64,000 nucleotides of DNA, from positions 22,501-86,500 of the forward strand of contig NZ_AWXE01000005.1 of the NCBI RefSeq assembly GCF_000469155.1, written 5' to 3'. The DNA comes from Candidatus Micropelagos thuwalensis. GTDB taxonomy: Bacteria; Pseudomonadota; Alphaproteobacteria; RS24. The position numbers and the translations under genes are program-made. Numbering within the stretch: position 1 is the stretch's first letter; each line of letters starts with the position of its first letter. Positions 54,438-64,000 of the stretch are shown piece after piece. Below the pieces are notes generated by a model. It was not told the DNA's origin and searched no databases. It worked only from the letters and a program-made list of their open reading frames with translations.

Positions 54438-55028
54438 ATGGTTACCTTAAACAAAATTTATACCCGAACTGGGGATGACGGAACCACAGCCCTTGCGGAT
54501 GGCTCTCGTCGCGTAAAATATGATTTAAGAATTGAAAGTTACGGCGCGGTTGACGAAGCCAATGCCGCAATAGGCTTAGCGCGGTTACATACAAAAGGGA
54601 CAACACTAGACGACATTTTAGCGCGTCTGCAGAACGACTTATTTGACCTGGGTGCAGATTTGGCTACGCCAAATACTGAAGAGGATAAGAATAGCTCTTT
54701 TCAGGCTCTCCGCATTCTCCCTGAGCAAGTGACGCGTATTGAGCAAGAAATAGACCTACTGAATGCTGATCTGACCCCGCTAACATCCTTTGTCCTGCCA
54801 GGCGGAGAACCGGCTGCAGCTTTTTTGCATCTCGCACGAACAATCATACGGCGTGCAGAGCGTAATCTGATAAGACTTTCGGATGAAAGGAACGCAGACG
54901 AAATCAATGAGGTTACCAAAAGGTATATAAACCGTGCGTCAGATCTTCTCTTCGTTGCTGGACGGGTAGCAAATAATAACGGTTCGGCAGATGTTTTGTG
55001 GCAACCAGGCGCAACGAGAGGCGCTTAA
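54438..55028 (+). CDS. Cob(I)yrinic acid a,c-diamide adenosyltransferase (PduO type)
   Basis: A 196-residue ATP:cob(I)alamin adenosyltransferase. The N-terminal KIYTRTGDDGTTAL (ATP-binding, about 4-17) and FVLPGGEPAAAFLHLARTIIRRAER (about 115-139) are diagnostic of the PduO family. It makes adenosylcobalamin for B12-dependent enzymes. The ATG at 54438 is preceded by GAAGG; a TTG four codons earlier is less likely. It complements cobS/cobT, and in many Alphaproteobacteria it is next to etfBA, as here. Confidence 0.93.
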   Translation: MVTLNKIYTRTGDDGTTALADGSRRVKYDLRIESYGAVDEANAAIGLARLHTKGTTLDDILARLQNDLFDLGADLATPNTEEDKNSSFQALRILPEQVTRIEQEIDLLNADLTPLTSFVLPGGEPAAAFLHLARTIIRRAERNLIRLSDERNADEINEVTKRYINRASDLLFVAGRVANNNGSADVLWQPGATRGA

Positions 55029-55180
55029 AAGCAGTTTTTTGGTCTTTTTAACTAGGCCAATTCGTCGCGGTTGCTCATAAATGTAATAATTGACGGTTTT
55101 ACGCCAGATGGCTATTTTCCGCATTAAATAAAGTGTCAGGTTTGTATTTGAACCTGAAATTGAAAATTAAGGACTTTACG

Positions 55181-55933
55181 ATGAAAATCTTAGTGCCCGT
55201 CAAACGTGTCGTTGACTACAATGTGAAGATTCGCGTCAAACCCGATCAAACTGGTGTTGATTTGGCGAATGTCAAAATGTCAATAAACCCATTTTGTGAA
55301 ATTGCTGTTGAAGAGGCTGTCCGCCTTCAAGAAGCAGGTACAGCTACCGAAGTAATCGCCGTTTCTATTGGCCCTGCACAAGCGCAAGAGACAATCAGAA
55401 CAGCTCTAGCTATGGGCGCCGATAGAGGTATCCTCATCCAAACAGATGTTGAGGTGGAACCTCTCGCCATTGCCAAACTGCTAAAAGGTGTCGTGGAAGC
55501 TGAAAGCCCAGATCTTGTAATCCTTGGAAAGCAAGCGATTGACGGTGACAATAATCAGACCGGCCAGATGCTGGCTGCATTATTGGGCTGGCCACAAGGG
55601 ACTTTCGCTTCTGAAATCAAACCCGAAGCTGGAAATATTGGCGTGACCCGTGAGATTGATGGTGGTCTCCAAACGATCAAACTCAACCTCCCGGCTATTG
55701 TAACGACAGATTTGCGCCTGAACGAGCCACGATACGCATCATTACCGAATATTATGAAAGCCAAAAAGAAGCCTATTGATGAGAAAACACCAGAAGATTT
55801 CGGCGTTGATGTCGCCCCTCAGCTGGAAATCGTTAAAGTCGCTGAACCACCCGTGCGGGAAGCCGGGGTTAAAGTCGAAACCATTCAGGAATTAGTTGAT
55901 AAACTGAAAAATGAAGCAGGAGTCCTGTCATGA
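55181..55933 (+). CDS. etfB: Electron transfer flavoprotein beta subunit
   Basis: A 250-residue EtfB. It begins [27 protein letters not shown] and has [19 protein letters not shown] (about 125-143). EtfAB carries electrons from acyl-CoA and other dehydrogenases to ETF:ubiquinone oxidoreductase. The ATG at 55181 has AAGGA upstream and the canonical N-terminus; a longer reading of 16 codons is rejected. Its stop overlaps the etfA start (ATGA). Confidence 0.96.
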   Translation: MKILVPVKRVVDYNVKIRVKPDQTGVDLANVKMSINPFCEIAVEEAVRLQEAGTATEVIAVSIGPAQAQETIRTALAMGADRGILIQTDVEVEPLAIAKLLKGVVEAESPDLVILGKQAIDGDNNQTGQMLAALLGWPQGTFASEIKPEAGNIGVTREIDGGLQTIKLNLPAIVTTDLRLNEPRYASLPNIMKAKKKPIDEKTPEDFGVDVAPQLEIVKVAEPPVREAGVKVETIQELVDKLKNEAGVLS

Positions 55934-56865
55934 ACACTCTCGTAATTGCAGAACATGATAACCAGACCATTGCAGACGCAACCAAAAAAGCTCTTTCAGC
56001 CGCAATAGCCCTCGGCAATGAGGTACATCTGCTTGTCGCCGGTGAAAACTGTGCGGACGCTGTTGCTGATGCAGCAAATATTGATGGTGTCGCCAAAGTA
56101 CTGAAAGCTGATGATGCGGCCTTTGCAAAATTGCTGGCCGAGCCGCTTGCGGATCTCGTCGTGAGTCTTGCGGATGGCTATAGCGCGATTATTACAGCAG
56201 CAACAACGAATGGCAAAAACTTCATGCCGCGCATTGCCGCACTTCTGGATATGCCTCAGCTTTCTGACATCACCGCCGTTATTGACGCGAACACATTTGA
56301 GCGTCCGATTTATGCGGGTAATGCCATTCAGACGGTTAAAGTTTCTAGCCCTACAAAAATCATGACTGTGCGCGCCACAGCCTTCCCGTTAATTGGTGAA
56401 GGGGGTTCGGCCAGCATTGAAGATTTAACCAGCACTGGCGATAAGGGCATTTCTGAATATGTAGGCGAAGAGCTGACCGTTTCTGACCGTCCCGAATTGA
56501 CTTCTGCCAAAATCGTTATTTCTGGCGGACGTGGCATGCAATCTGGTGATAATTTTACAATTTTAGAAAGCGTTGCCGATAAGCTGGGGGCCGCTGTTGG
56601 TGCGTCTCGCGCGGCAGTGGATGCCGGTTTTGTTCCCAATGACTATCAAGTCGGGCAAACAGGTAAAGTGGTTGCCCCTGAACTGTATATTGCCGTCGGC
56701 ATTTCTGGTGCCATTCAGCATCTGGCAGGCATGAAGGACTCGAAAGTCATCGTTGCCATTAATAAAGATGAAGAAGCGCCGATTTTCCAAGTCGCGGATT
56801 ATGGTCTTGTAGCAGACCTTTTCACCGCCGTGCCTGAACTGGACAGCGCCCTAGGAAACGCCTAA
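55930..56865 (+). CDS. etfA: Electron transfer flavoprotein alpha subunit
   Basis: A 311-residue EtfA. The C-terminal FAD site is intact: [14 protein letters not shown] (about 197-210), [22 protein letters not shown] (about 224-245) and [14 protein letters not shown]. It forms the FAD-binding dimer with EtfB. It is translationally coupled to etfB and followed 42 bases later by the 3-hydroxybutyryl-CoA dehydrogenase, giving a beta-oxidation electron module. Confidence 0.97.
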   Translation: MNTLVIAEHDNQTIADATKKALSAAIALGNEVHLLVAGENCADAVADAANIDGVAKVLKADDAAFAKLLAEPLADLVVSLADGYSAIITAATTNGKNFMPRIAALLDMPQLSDITAVIDANTFERPIYAGNAIQTVKVSSPTKIMTVRATAFPLIGEGGSASIEDLTSTGDKGISEYVGEELTVSDRPELTSAKIVISGGRGMQSGDNFTILESVADKLGAAVGASRAAVDAGFVPNDYQVGQTGKVVAPELYIAVGISGAIQHLAGMKDSKVIVAINKDEEAPIFQVADYGLVADLFTAVPELDSALGNA

Positions 56866-56907
56866 CATCAAAGCATCTTTTCACGGATCGCCCATAGGGG
56901 GAATTTT

Positions 56908-57783
56908 ATGAGCATCCAAAGGGTTGCAATCATCGGTGCTGGACAAATGGGGAGTGGCATTGCACATGTCTTTGCCTTAGCCGGATACGATGTTTTACTC
57001 AACGACATATCTGTCGATCGGATAGAAGCCGGCATCGCATCTATAACCGGCAATCTCAATCGTCAGGCCGCAAAAAGCAAAATTACAGAAGCGGAAAGAG
57101 AAAAAGCGCTTGGGCAAATTCATATTGCTGCCAGCCTCAACAATATCGCAGATGTGGATATGGTTATTGAAGCGGCAACTGAAAATGAAGAACTAAAAGT
57201 ATCTATCCTAAAAGAAGTCTGCGCCGTAATAGGCCCTGATACGATTATCGCTTCCAACACATCATCAATTTCCATCACGCGGTTGGCTTCAGCAACGGAT
57301 AGACCAGAAAAGTTTATCGGCATGCATTTCATGAATCCGGTGCCGGTGATGCAACTTGTTGAGATAATCCGAGGCATTGCCACATCGGACGAAACCTATG
57401 AAAGTTGCAATGCGCTTGTGGAACGGATTGGTAAAACTTCTGCGGTATCCGAAGACTTTCCTGCCTTTATCGTCAACCGTGTGCTCCTGCCTATGATTAA
57501 TGAAGCCGTGTTTGCACTCTATGAGGGTGTTGGCACAGTCGACAGTATCGACAAGGCCATGAAACTGGGTGCGAATCATCCAATGGGCCCATTACAACTT
57601 GCCGATTTTATCGGGCTTGATACATGTCTCAGCATCATGCAAGTGCTTTATGAGGGGCTTGGTGACAGCAAATATCGCCCATGTCCTCTCCTGACCAAAT
57701 ACGTCGAAGCGGGCTGGTTGGGTGTCAAGACCGATAAAGGATTCTATGATTATTCAGGTGAAAGTCCGGTTGCAACACGCTAA
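56908..57783 (+). CDS. 3-hydroxybutyryl-CoA dehydrogenase
   Basis: A 291-residue NAD(P)-dependent hydroxyacyl-CoA dehydrogenase. Nucleotide-binding [20 protein letters not shown] (about 9-28) and catalytic-region [19 protein letters not shown] (about 137-155, active-site His in MHFMNP). It interconverts acetoacetyl-CoA and 3-hydroxybutyryl-CoA in butanoate/PHB metabolism. It is the third gene of the etfBA unit in this lineage. It converges on the TlpA gene, overlapping by four bases. Confidence 0.95.
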   Translation: MSIQRVAIIGAGQMGSGIAHVFALAGYDVLLNDISVDRIEAGIASITGNLNRQAAKSKITEAEREKALGQIHIAASLNNIADVDMVIEAATENEELKVSILKEVCAVIGPDTIIASNTSSISITRLASATDRPEKFIGMHFMNPVPVMQLVEIIRGIATSDETYESCNALVERIGKTSAVSEDFPAFIVNRVLLPMINEAVFALYEGVGTVDSIDKAMKLGANHPMGPLQLADFIGLDTCLSIMQVLYEGLGDSKYRPCPLLTKYVEAGWLGVKTDKGFYDYSGESPVATR

Positions 57784-58457
57784 GGCTTAGATGCCTCGAC
57801 ATTCATTGCTAAATCACCCGATATTAACGCTTCAAGAAACACTTTTACTTCCTCCGCATCCCAAACTGCTTCCCCTGAGAGCCTGCCTATTTCACGTCCC
57901 TGCATATCGAGTAGCAACGTTGTTGGCAGGCCAAAAAGCCCTGTATCCCGTGCTGCCTGGCTTTTCGGATCATGGAAAAATGCCAGCTCCGTAATATTCA
58001 ATTCCTTGAGAAATTTTTTCGGCTTATCAGCGCTACCTCGGTCTGTACTCAGCGCTACGACTTTAAGTGGTTGACCGTTAAAATGTTTTTGAAGCGCATC
58101 AAGCGAAGGCATTTCCTCTCGACATGGTACGCACCATGTTGCCCAGAAATTCAACACCACATAATTGCCTGCAAATACATCCAGCCCTACGCTTTCTCCT
58201 GCCGCATTTATGAATGACAATTCTTTATGAATTTTAGGTGTTTTGTGGAACACCATTTTCTTTAAATTACCCGTCGCGTAGCTTGCATAGCGCGTGTCTG
58301 CAATGCCGGTGCTGGAAACCTTATCTTCTTGCCCTGATACTGTATCATCAGGGTTGCCAGAGGGGGGGGTGGTCATGTAGAAAGCCGCAACGCCGCTTAG
58401 GAATGCAATAACGATAATTATTGGCAAAAGTCTTATTTTTGATGTCGGTTTTGTCAT
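57780..58457 (-). CDS. TlpA-family thioredoxin-like disulfide reductase
   Basis: A 225-residue membrane-anchored thioredoxin-fold protein. The ATG at 58457 ([12 protein letters not shown]) gives an N-terminal anchor (about 11-28). A longer ORF reading overlaps the argH start and is rejected. The active site is [12 protein letters not shown] (about 131-142, CxxC). The family reduces apocytochrome c and cytochrome oxidase copper sites in the periplasm. It is divergent from argH across 30 bases, a conserved alphaproteobacterial arrangement. Confidence 0.93.
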   Translation of the reverse strand: MTKPTSKIRLLPIIIVIAFLSGVAAFYMTTPPSGNPDDTVSGQEDKVSSTGIADTRYASYATGNLKKMVFHKTPKIHKELSFINAAGESVGLDVFAGNYVVLNFWATWCVPCREEMPSLDALQKHFNGQPLKVVALSTDRGSADKPKKFLKELNITELAFFHDPKSQAARDTGLFGLPTTLLLDMQGREIGRLSGEAVWDAEEVKVFLEALISGDLAMNVEASKP

Positions 58458-58487
58458 GTTTCTATATGCTTCCCTTAGGAGTTTATT

Positions 58488-59873
58488 ATGAGCCAAAAAA
58501 TGTGGGGCGGTCGGTTTGGTGACGGGCCCGATGATATTATGGAAGAAATAAATGCTTCCATCGGATTTGACAAGCAACTTGCACATCAAGATGTTGCAGG
58601 ATCCATGGCGCATTGCCAAATGCTCATGGATACCGGCATCTTGTCTCAAGAAGACGGCAAGGCCATCTTAAACGGTCTAAACCAGATAGAGAAAGAAATT
58701 TCTGACGGCACATTTACCTTTTCAAGAGCTCTTGAGGATATTCATATGAATATTGAGGCGCGGCTGTCTGATATTATCGGCCCGGCTGGGGGCAGATTGC
58801 ATACTGCCAGATCCAGAAATGATCAGGTCGCGACTGATTTCAAACTCTATATCAGAGATACAATTGATCATCTGCACCAACAAATTCAAAACCTGCAAAC
58901 CATTCTCGCGCAAACTGCGCTGAACCATGCAGAAACGCTCATGCCGGGCTTTACGCATCTACAAATTGCCCAGCCAGTTTCTTACGGGCACCATTTGCTT
59001 GCCTATGTCGAAATGCTGGAACGCGACATAGGCAGATTGCAGGATGCACGGGCCAGATTAAATCAATCCCCTCTCGGTGCGGCGGCGCTGGCAGGAACAT
59101 CTTTCCCTATTGACCGGCATCAGACAGCAAAGACACTAGGTTTTGATAAACCTACGGATAATTCCATAGACAGTGTATCAGACAGAGACTTTGTTCTGGA
59201 AACGCTGTCCGCTGGCGCGATTTGTATGACGCATCTATCGCGGCTTGCCGAGGAAATTGTTGTTTTTGCTTCTTCGCCTTTCGGGTTTTTTATTTTACCG
59301 GATGCGTTTTCAACTGGCTCGTCCATCATGCCGCAAAAACGTAACCCTGACGCGGCTGAACTAATCAGAGCCAAAACCGGAAATCTTATCGGTCATCTGA
59401 CCGCACTGCTGGTAGTTATGAAGGGTCTACCCCTCGCTTATTCGAAAGATATGCAGGAAGATAAGAAAGGTACGTTTGAAGCGCTTGATAATCTATCACT
59501 TTGCCTCGCGGCGATGTCCGGCATGATGCAAGTCATGGAAATCAACGCCGAGGCCATGGCCAGCAGAGCGCAAGAAGGTTTTTCAACGGCAACAGATCTT
59601 GCGGATTGGCTGGTAAGGGTCGGAAATGTGCCCTTCCGTGAGGCGCATCATATCACAGGTCAGATTGTCCAACTCGCCGAGACAAAAGCTTGCAGACTGG
59701 ATGAGCTATCACTTGAAAGCATGCAGGAAGTTGACACCCGTATCACCGCGGATATTTTTGATGTGTTGAGCATAAATAGTTCCGTTGCCAGCCGAACCAG
59801 CCATGGCGGCACGGCGCCTGAAAATGTCAAAGCTGCTGCACAACTATGGCTCGAGAAACTAAATAAAGCTTAG
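58488..59873 (+). CDS. argH: Argininosuccinate lyase
   Basis: A 461-residue ASL/fumarase-superfamily enzyme, last step of arginine synthesis. It has [11 protein letters not shown] at the N-terminus, [13 protein letters not shown] (about 105-117), the catalytic-loop signature [12 protein letters not shown] (about 280-291) and [22 protein letters not shown] precedes the ATG. It is followed by lptM and lysA. Confidence 0.98.
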   Translation: MSQKMWGGRFGDGPDDIMEEINASIGFDKQLAHQDVAGSMAHCQMLMDTGILSQEDGKAILNGLNQIEKEISDGTFTFSRALEDIHMNIEARLSDIIGPAGGRLHTARSRNDQVATDFKLYIRDTIDHLHQQIQNLQTILAQTALNHAETLMPGFTHLQIAQPVSYGHHLLAYVEMLERDIGRLQDARARLNQSPLGAAALAGTSFPIDRHQTAKTLGFDKPTDNSIDSVSDRDFVLETLSAGAICMTHLSRLAEEIVVFASSPFGFFILPDAFSTGSSIMPQKRNPDAAELIRAKTGNLIGHLTALLVVMKGLPLAYSKDMQEDKKGTFEALDNLSLCLAAMSGMMQVMEINAEAMASRAQEGFSTATDLADWLVRVGNVPFREAHHITGQIVQLAETKACRLDELSLESMQEVDTRITADIFDVLSINSSVASRTSHGGTAPENVKAAAQLWLEKLNKA

Positions 59874-59907
59874 ATGAAGAGCAAGATTAAGTTTGGACAG
59901 TAATTAT

Positions 59908-60045
59908 ATGACGTATTTTGCACGACGATTTATATATCTGATGACTGGTAGCGCGCTTTTCCTGTCTGCCTGTGGTGTTAAAGGCGATTTATATTTACCC
60001 ACGCAGGCAAATATGGTCGATAACATCATAAACGAGTCACAATAG
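59908..60045 (+). CDS. lptM: LPS translocon maturation chaperone LptM (YifL-type lipoprotein)
   Basis: A 45-residue lipoprotein. The signal ends in the lipobox LSAC (Cys22), followed by the family signature GVKGDLYLP, as in CGxKGxLYxP proteins. LptM binds the LptDE outer-membrane LPS translocon and promotes its correct disulfide pairing. Its place between argH and lysA is conserved across Proteobacteria. The lysA ATG follows 12 bases after the stop. Confidence 0.88.
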   Translation: MTYFARRFIYLMTGSALFLSACGVKGDLYLPTQANMVDNIINESQ

Positions 60046-60057
60046 GATACCCAATCC

Positions 60058-61326
60058 ATGCATCATTTCAACAGGCGCGAGGACAGGCTTTTTGCAGAAA
60101 ATGTAGATGTGACAGCATTAGCTGAACACATTGGCACGCCTTTTTACTGCTATTCCACAGCAACACTCAGGCAGCATTACACCCGGCTCAAAGATGCTTT
60201 TGCGCAAAATGAAGTCACTATTTGCTATTCTGTGAAAGCCAATTCCAATCTTGGTGTTATCGCAACACTTGCTGATTTGGGTTCTGGCGCGGATGTGGTC
60301 TCCGAGGGGGAATTGAGACGCGCTTTGCTGTCTGGCATTCCCGCCGGGAAAATCGTTTTTTCTGGTGTTGGCAAAACCGAAGCTGAGATGACCTATGCGC
60401 TCAATGCCGACATTGCACAATTTAATGTCGAAAGCCGCGCTGAGCTTGAACAGCTTTCTGAGGTTGCAACCAAGCAAGGTAAGACAGCGCGGATTTCACT
60501 CCGTGTTAATCCTGATATTGATGCGGGAACGCACGAGAAAATTTCTACCGGCAAGGCTGAAAATAAATTTGGCATTGCCTGGGACGAAGCAGAGGCCAGC
60601 TATGCAAAAGCCGCAACACTCCCCGGCCTGGAGATTGTCGGCATTGATATTCATATTGGCAGTCAAATTACCGAGTTAACGCCCTTCAGAAATGCTTTTA
60701 CTAAAGTAGCCGATCTGCTCGAAAAACTGACAGATGCCGGACACAATATTACAACGCTAGATTTAGGCGGCGGGTTGGGTATTCCCTATGGACCCGAAGA
60801 CGCTCCCCCACCTTCACCAGAAGATTACGCCAATTTAATTGACGAGATTTTCGGCGATAGTGGATGCCGAATTTTTCTTGAACCTGGGCGGCTCATTGCG
60901 GGCAATGCAGGTATTCTGGTGACCTCAGTTATCAGAACAAAAAAAGGGGAAGCTAAAAACTTTATTATCGTCGATGCTGCCATGACAGAATTAATGCGCC
61001 CGACGCTTTACGGGGCATATCATGATATTCAACCTGTCATTACGAACGGCAATGTTCAAGACGTTTGGGATGTTGTTGGGCCAGTATGTGAAACCGGGGA
61101 TTTTTTAGGCTCTGAGAGAAGCCTGCCTGAACCGCAAAAAGGAGATTTGCTTGCCATTTTTACCTGCGGTGCTTATAGCGCGTCACTTGGCTCTAGCTAT
61201 AATACCCGATTAAGCGCACCAGAAGTTTTGGTTGATAATGAAAAATTTGAAATTATCAGAGCCCGCCCGCAATATGATGATATATTAGCCCTTGAAAAAG
61301 TTCCTGACTGGCTCAAAAAGGCTTGA
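60058..61326 (+). CDS. lysA: Diaminopimelate decarboxylase
   Basis: A 422-residue PLP enzyme making L-lysine from meso-DAP. The PLP lysine is in TICYSVKANSNLGVI (about 55-69), with SEGELRRAL, DIHIGSQIT, and the phosphate-binding DLGGGLGIPYG (about 236-246). The C-terminal catalytic Cys is in VGPVCETGDFLG. It is the terminal lysine step begun by lysC at 11863. It is followed by ftsE, the usual order in Alphaproteobacteria. Confidence 0.98.
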   Translation: MHHFNRREDRLFAENVDVTALAEHIGTPFYCYSTATLRQHYTRLKDAFAQNEVTICYSVKANSNLGVIATLADLGSGADVVSEGELRRALLSGIPAGKIVFSGVGKTEAEMTYALNADIAQFNVESRAELEQLSEVATKQGKTARISLRVNPDIDAGTHEKISTGKAENKFGIAWDEAEASYAKAATLPGLEIVGIDIHIGSQITELTPFRNAFTKVADLLEKLTDAGHNITTLDLGGGLGIPYGPEDAPPPSPEDYANLIDEIFGDSGCRIFLEPGRLIAGNAGILVTSVIRTKKGEAKNFIIVDAAMTELMRPTLYGAYHDIQPVITNGNVQDVWDVVGPVCETGDFLGSERSLPEPQKGDLLAIFTCGAYSASLGSSYNTRLSAPEVLVDNEKFEIIRARPQYDDILALEKVPDWLKKA

Positions 61327-61371
61327 GCCTAAAGAATATAGGAAACGGAGTCATGAAATGTGGAGGCAGGT

Positions 61372-62040
61372 TTGATTCGGTTTGAAAATGTATCTCTGCG
61401 TTACGATAACAATACGGACGTTTTGCAGGACATAAACTTTGAACTCAAACCCGGATCGTTTCACTTTCTTACCGGTTCTTCAGGCGCAGGTAAAACATCC
61501 TTACTCAAACTGATTTTCCTTGCGGGAAAACCCAGTGGTGGAAAGGTGTTTCTGTTTAACCAGGACTCTGCCAGCTTACCTCGTGCGGCATTACCCGAAA
61601 TTCGCCGACGAATTGGTGTGGTCTTTCAAGAATTTCGCCTGCTGGATCATTTAACGCTCTACGAAAATGTGTCACTACCCTTGCGGGTTTGCAATATCAA
61701 GGAAACTCAATACCGCAGTAATATTTTGGAATTGATGAATTGGGTTGGTCTTGGCGACCGAGTTAACGCATTTCCCACAACTCTATCCGGTGGGGAGCAA
61801 CAACGTGCCGCAATTGCCCGCGCCGTCGTCGGGCGTCCCAATGTAATTATCGCGGATGAGCCAACCGGGAATGTGGATACAGAAATCGGCATGCGCCTGA
61901 TGCGCCTATTTGCTGAATTAAATAAGCAAGGCACGACTATTATAATTGCAACACATGATAAGCAATTATGGGAAGGATCGCCCTATCCACGCTTACATCT
62001 GGAACAAGGCAGTCTTGTCTCCACCTATGGGGATTATTAA
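61372..62040 (+). CDS. ftsE: Cell division ATP-binding protein FtsE
   Basis: A 222-residue ABC ATPase that with FtsX controls septal peptidoglycan hydrolysis. Walker A GSSGAGKTSLLKL (about 35-47), signature LSGGEQQRAAIARA (about 136-149) and Walker B VIIADEPTGNVD are intact. I chose the TTG start at 61372 because GGAGG lies five bases upstream and the sequence then reads MIRFENVSLRY, the canonical FtsE N-terminus. The GTG at 61360 would add four residues. TAATG overlap joins it to ftsX. Confidence 0.96.
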   Translation: MIRFENVSLRYDNNTDVLQDINFELKPGSFHFLTGSSGAGKTSLLKLIFLAGKPSGGKVFLFNQDSASLPRAALPEIRRRIGVVFQEFRLLDHLTLYENVSLPLRVCNIKETQYRSNILELMNWVGLGDRVNAFPTTLSGGEQQRAAIARAVVGRPNVIIADEPTGNVDTEIGMRLMRLFAELNKQGTTIIIATHDKQLWEGSPYPRLHLEQGSLVSTYGDY

Positions 62041-62888
62041 TGGCTGGCAACTCCCAAATATTACCCCGCAATTCTGTTGCAGGACCTGCACTTGGCGCAG
62101 TAACAGCAACCATGTGCTTTTTGGCCTGTCTTGCCCTTGGCGCCGTTTTAACCGTCAATAAAGCTGCTCATAATTGGCTGACACAAGCTACCGGTGCTGT
62201 GACGGTGCAAATTACCGATACAAAGAGTCTAACATCAGGAGACCAGCTTCAGGCGGTTGAGCGCGTCCTTAAAAGAACGCGCGGTATTGAAACTTACGAA
62301 ATTATTCCAGAAGAAAAATTAGTAGGACTACTCGAACCATGGCTTGGCACAGGTAATGTGACCGCCGACTTGCCCATCCCGATTATGATTGATGTCACGC
62401 TTAACCCTGAACAGAGATTTAACGAAAAAGGACTCCGCATCGAATTAACGGCAGTTGCGCCAGGCGCAAAACTCGACACACATGGGCGGTGGCGACAGAA
62501 TCTTGAACGTGGTGTTCAAACCCTGAGATTACTTGCAGGGTTGATTTTGATTCTCGTAACGATTGCGACGGCAACAGTTATCATATTTGCTACCCGCGCT
62601 GGCCTCGGTACAAATAAAGAGACTGTTGAGGTTCTGCATCTTATTGGTGCAAGAGATAAATTCATTTCGCGTCAGTTCGAAAGGCAATTTCTGACACTTT
62701 CTCTGCTTTCTTGCGCGATTGGCTATGCCGCCGCCGCAGGTATTTTTCATATGTTCTTCACACTGATGACAGATATGGAAGATATACAATTTTATCTTCT
62801 ACTTTTAGGCGTCCCTGTTCTTTCTATTTTAATGACATGGCTGATTATCAGAAATTTTGTTATTCGCACGCTGGCGAAAGCGCTGTGA
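62040..62888 (+). CDS. ftsX: Cell division protein FtsX
   Basis: A 282-residue permease with four predicted membrane helices. The first (about 20-42) precedes an extracytoplasmic loop (about 43-160) and three C-terminal helices follow (about 165-280). It partners FtsE at the divisome. It starts inside the ftsE stop (TAATG), so translation is coupled. In Alphaproteobacteria the FtsX loop recruits amidase activators such as EnvC-like M23 proteins; whether the M23 protein at 204 is a partner is speculation. Confidence 0.92.
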   Translation: MAGNSQILPRNSVAGPALGAVTATMCFLACLALGAVLTVNKAAHNWLTQATGAVTVQITDTKSLTSGDQLQAVERVLKRTRGIETYEIIPEEKLVGLLEPWLGTGNVTADLPIPIMIDVTLNPEQRFNEKGLRIELTAVAPGAKLDTHGRWRQNLERGVQTLRLLAGLILILVTIATATVIIFATRAGLGTNKETVEVLHLIGARDKFISRQFERQFLTLSLLSCAIGYAAAAGIFHMFFTLMTDMEDIQFYLLLLGVPVLSILMTWLIIRNFVIRTLAKAL

Positions 62889-62906
62889 ATTCGATGAGAC
62901 TTCGTT

Positions 62907-63536
62907 ATGAAACTTGACAAACCTCAAGAAGACAGACTCTGGTTAAGTGCGCTTCTCTATTTCGCTTTTGGCTTAACAATATTGTTCATTGTTAGTTTCT
63001 TATTATTCGCGCAAGGCAGACGCCATGATGCAATGAACGCACCTGAAAAACCCACGGCTGATGGAATAGTAATTTTAACAGGCATGTCCGATGAACGTAT
63101 CCGCCAAGGACTTGCTTTACTGGGTGAAGGCTATGCAAAACGCGCATTGGTTTCGGGTGTTCACAAATCTGCCGATATGGATAGGATTTTAAGCTTTGCC
63201 GAATTTGACCCAGCCAGGATTTCTTGTTGTGTTGATCTTGATTACCGCGCCACGAATACAGTAGGCAATGCCGGAGAGACCGCTATGTGGGTGCGGACTC
63301 ATGGGTATCGATCCATCATAATGGTGACAAGCACGCATCACATCCCGCGCAGTTTAATAGAGCTTCGGCGCGTAATTCCTAACGTCTTAATTCACCCCTA
63401 TGCTGTCAACGCACCGGGCGTACAAATACAATCATGGTGGCGTTATCCCGGCACGCTTGGCCTTTTGCTCGGCGAATATGTGCGATATTTACTCTCTCTG
63501 TTCGATCTAACCGGGGATCATATGGTGTTATCCTGA
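62907..63536 (+). CDS. YdcF/ElyC-family (DUF218) protein
   Basis: A 209-residue membrane-anchored protein with one N-terminal helix (about 15-36) and a DUF218 domain: DGIVILTGMSDERIRQGLALL (about 52-72), ALVSGVH and MVTSTHHIPRSLIELRRVIP (about 146-165). ElyC/YdcF relatives influence envelope assembly at undecaprenyl-phosphate level. It lies downstream of ftsEX and its stop overlaps the DUF2125 start (TGATG), so the four form one unit. Confidence 0.88.
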   Translation: MKLDKPQEDRLWLSALLYFAFGLTILFIVSFLLFAQGRRHDAMNAPEKPTADGIVILTGMSDERIRQGLALLGEGYAKRALVSGVHKSADMDRILSFAEFDPARISCCVDLDYRATNTVGNAGETAMWVRTHGYRSIIMVTSTHHIPRSLIELRRVIPNVLIHPYAVNAPGVQIQSWWRYPGTLGLLLGEYVRYLLSLFDLTGDHMVLS

Positions 63537-64000
63537 TGTCTGGCATCCCTATAAAAACGAAACTTGCCGTCCTCTGGCCTTATTTGGCTTTGCTGGCGCT
63601 TGCACTCACAGCTTCAGGCTTCTGGTATTTAGGAGCCGCAAAGATTAAGAAATCACTATATGAAAGCCCTGACATCAGTTTCAACAACATCTCTGTGCGT
63701 GGTTTTCCCAGCCAGTTTCGGGTGATTTTAGAGAATTATAGCATCCAGCTACCACAGGGAAATCTATCAGGCGAAAAACTGACCGCCGTGCGGATGTTTT
63801 ACGACTTTAATCATACAATTATCTGGGCAGAGGGAAGTTTGCAGTTTCAAGGGAAATCCGGCGATCAACTTACCCTCACCGGAGATGCAATGCAGGCCAG
63901 CCATGTCATGAGCAAAGACGGCGATGATTATTTTGCTGATGCGCGGATATCTGTTGACCTGCAAAACCCCCATATTCAAGTTCGTCCGGTTTTTGTTGAA
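63536..64000 (+). CDS. DUF2125 domain-containing protein, cut by the window edge
   Basis: At least 155 residues, with no stop before the window end. It has an N-terminal membrane anchor (about 10-31), then an extracytoplasmic beta-rich region with ISVRGFPSQFRVILENY (about 51-67), as in DUF2125 proteins, which resemble AsmA-like periplasmic lipid-handling proteins in layout. Function unknown. The ATG overlaps the ydcF stop. In Alphaproteobacteria DUF2125 genes often follow lysA-ftsEX. Confidence 0.8.
   Translation, partial: MSGIPIKTKLAVLWPYLALLALALTASGFWYLGAAKIKKSLYESPDISFNNISVRGFPSQFRVILENYSIQLPQGNLSGEKLTAVRMFYDFNHTIIWAEGSLQFQGKSGDQLTLTGDAMQASHVMSKDGDDYFADARISVDLQNPHIQVRPVFVE

Overview
The window is a gene-dense chromosomal segment from an alphaproteobacterium of moderate GC content. 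The lineage signal is gene order: ubiG-lysC-ptsP-prfA-prmC-DUF4167-clpB, J-domain/cobS/cobT, S4-TerB-ferredoxin-carD-rpoH, and argH-lptM-lysA-ftsE-ftsX-ydcF-DUF2125. COQ4-, Coq7- and NDUFAF5-like proteins and a SUV3-like helicase also point to Alphaproteobacteria. A marine Rhodospirillales or SAR116-like lineage is my inference, not something the sequence proves. There are no rRNA genes, insertion sequences, prophage or CRISPR arrays, and almost every gene is chromosomal core or lineage-conserved.

Layout. 0.2-16.6 kb: an M23 peptidase (+), then a long minus-strand run (ClpB, DUF4167, PrmC, PrfA, IspG, a RodZ-like protein, PtsP, LysC), UbiG (+), and minus-strand small genes (unknown protein, DUF1178, carbon-nitrogen hydrolase, ComF). 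16.6-27.3 kb: an NDUFAF5-like methyltransferase, MutT, ArgJ, a parvulin, SecA, AccA, XerD, a large secreted protein of unknown function and a 43-residue membrane protein. 27.4-38.8 kb: AroK-AroB-CNNM, BolA, J-domain/CobS/CobT, L28, the SUV3-like helicase with an S4 protein, and TerB. 38.9-44.3 kb: ferredoxin, a CarD protein with a histone-H1-like extension, RpoH, an M48 lipoprotein protease, a frameshifted CoA-transferase and a TspO-like protein. 44.4-53.8 kb: PNPOx-like protein, cytochrome c, an orphan glycosyltransferase-like gene, TusA, ArsC/Spx-like, COQ4, a flavin monooxygenase, two tRNAs, a DedA-DsbB fusion, Coq7, HNH, GluQRS and a HIG1-like protein. 53.8-64 kb: a PagL-like protein, PduO-type adenosyltransferase, EtfBA, hydroxybutyryl-CoA dehydrogenase, TlpA, ArgH, LptM, LysA, FtsEX, YdcF and a truncated DUF2125 gene.

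Functional links. UbiG, COQ4 and Coq7 all serve ubiquinone synthesis. EtfAB and the hydroxyacyl-CoA dehydrogenase feed beta-oxidation electrons toward it. PrfA, PrmC, L28 and GluQRS serve translation. LysC, LysA, ArgJ, ArgH and AroK/AroB are amino-acid biosynthesis. RpoH lies in the same window as ClpB, whose upstream region carries a good RpoH-type promoter.

The least ordinary signals are mostly RNA-level. (1) About 230 bases of strongly foldable non-coding sequence, with its own sigma70-like promoter, lie between tRNA-Arg and a 60-residue membrane-protein gene. (2) A perfect 11-bp inverted repeat sequesters the rpoH ribosome-binding site. (3) A CoA-transferase frameshift falls exactly on an in-frame A AAA AAC heptamer. 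Two protein architectures also stand out: the CarD extension and the DedA-DsbB fusion. I found no convincing new multi-gene defence or mobile system.
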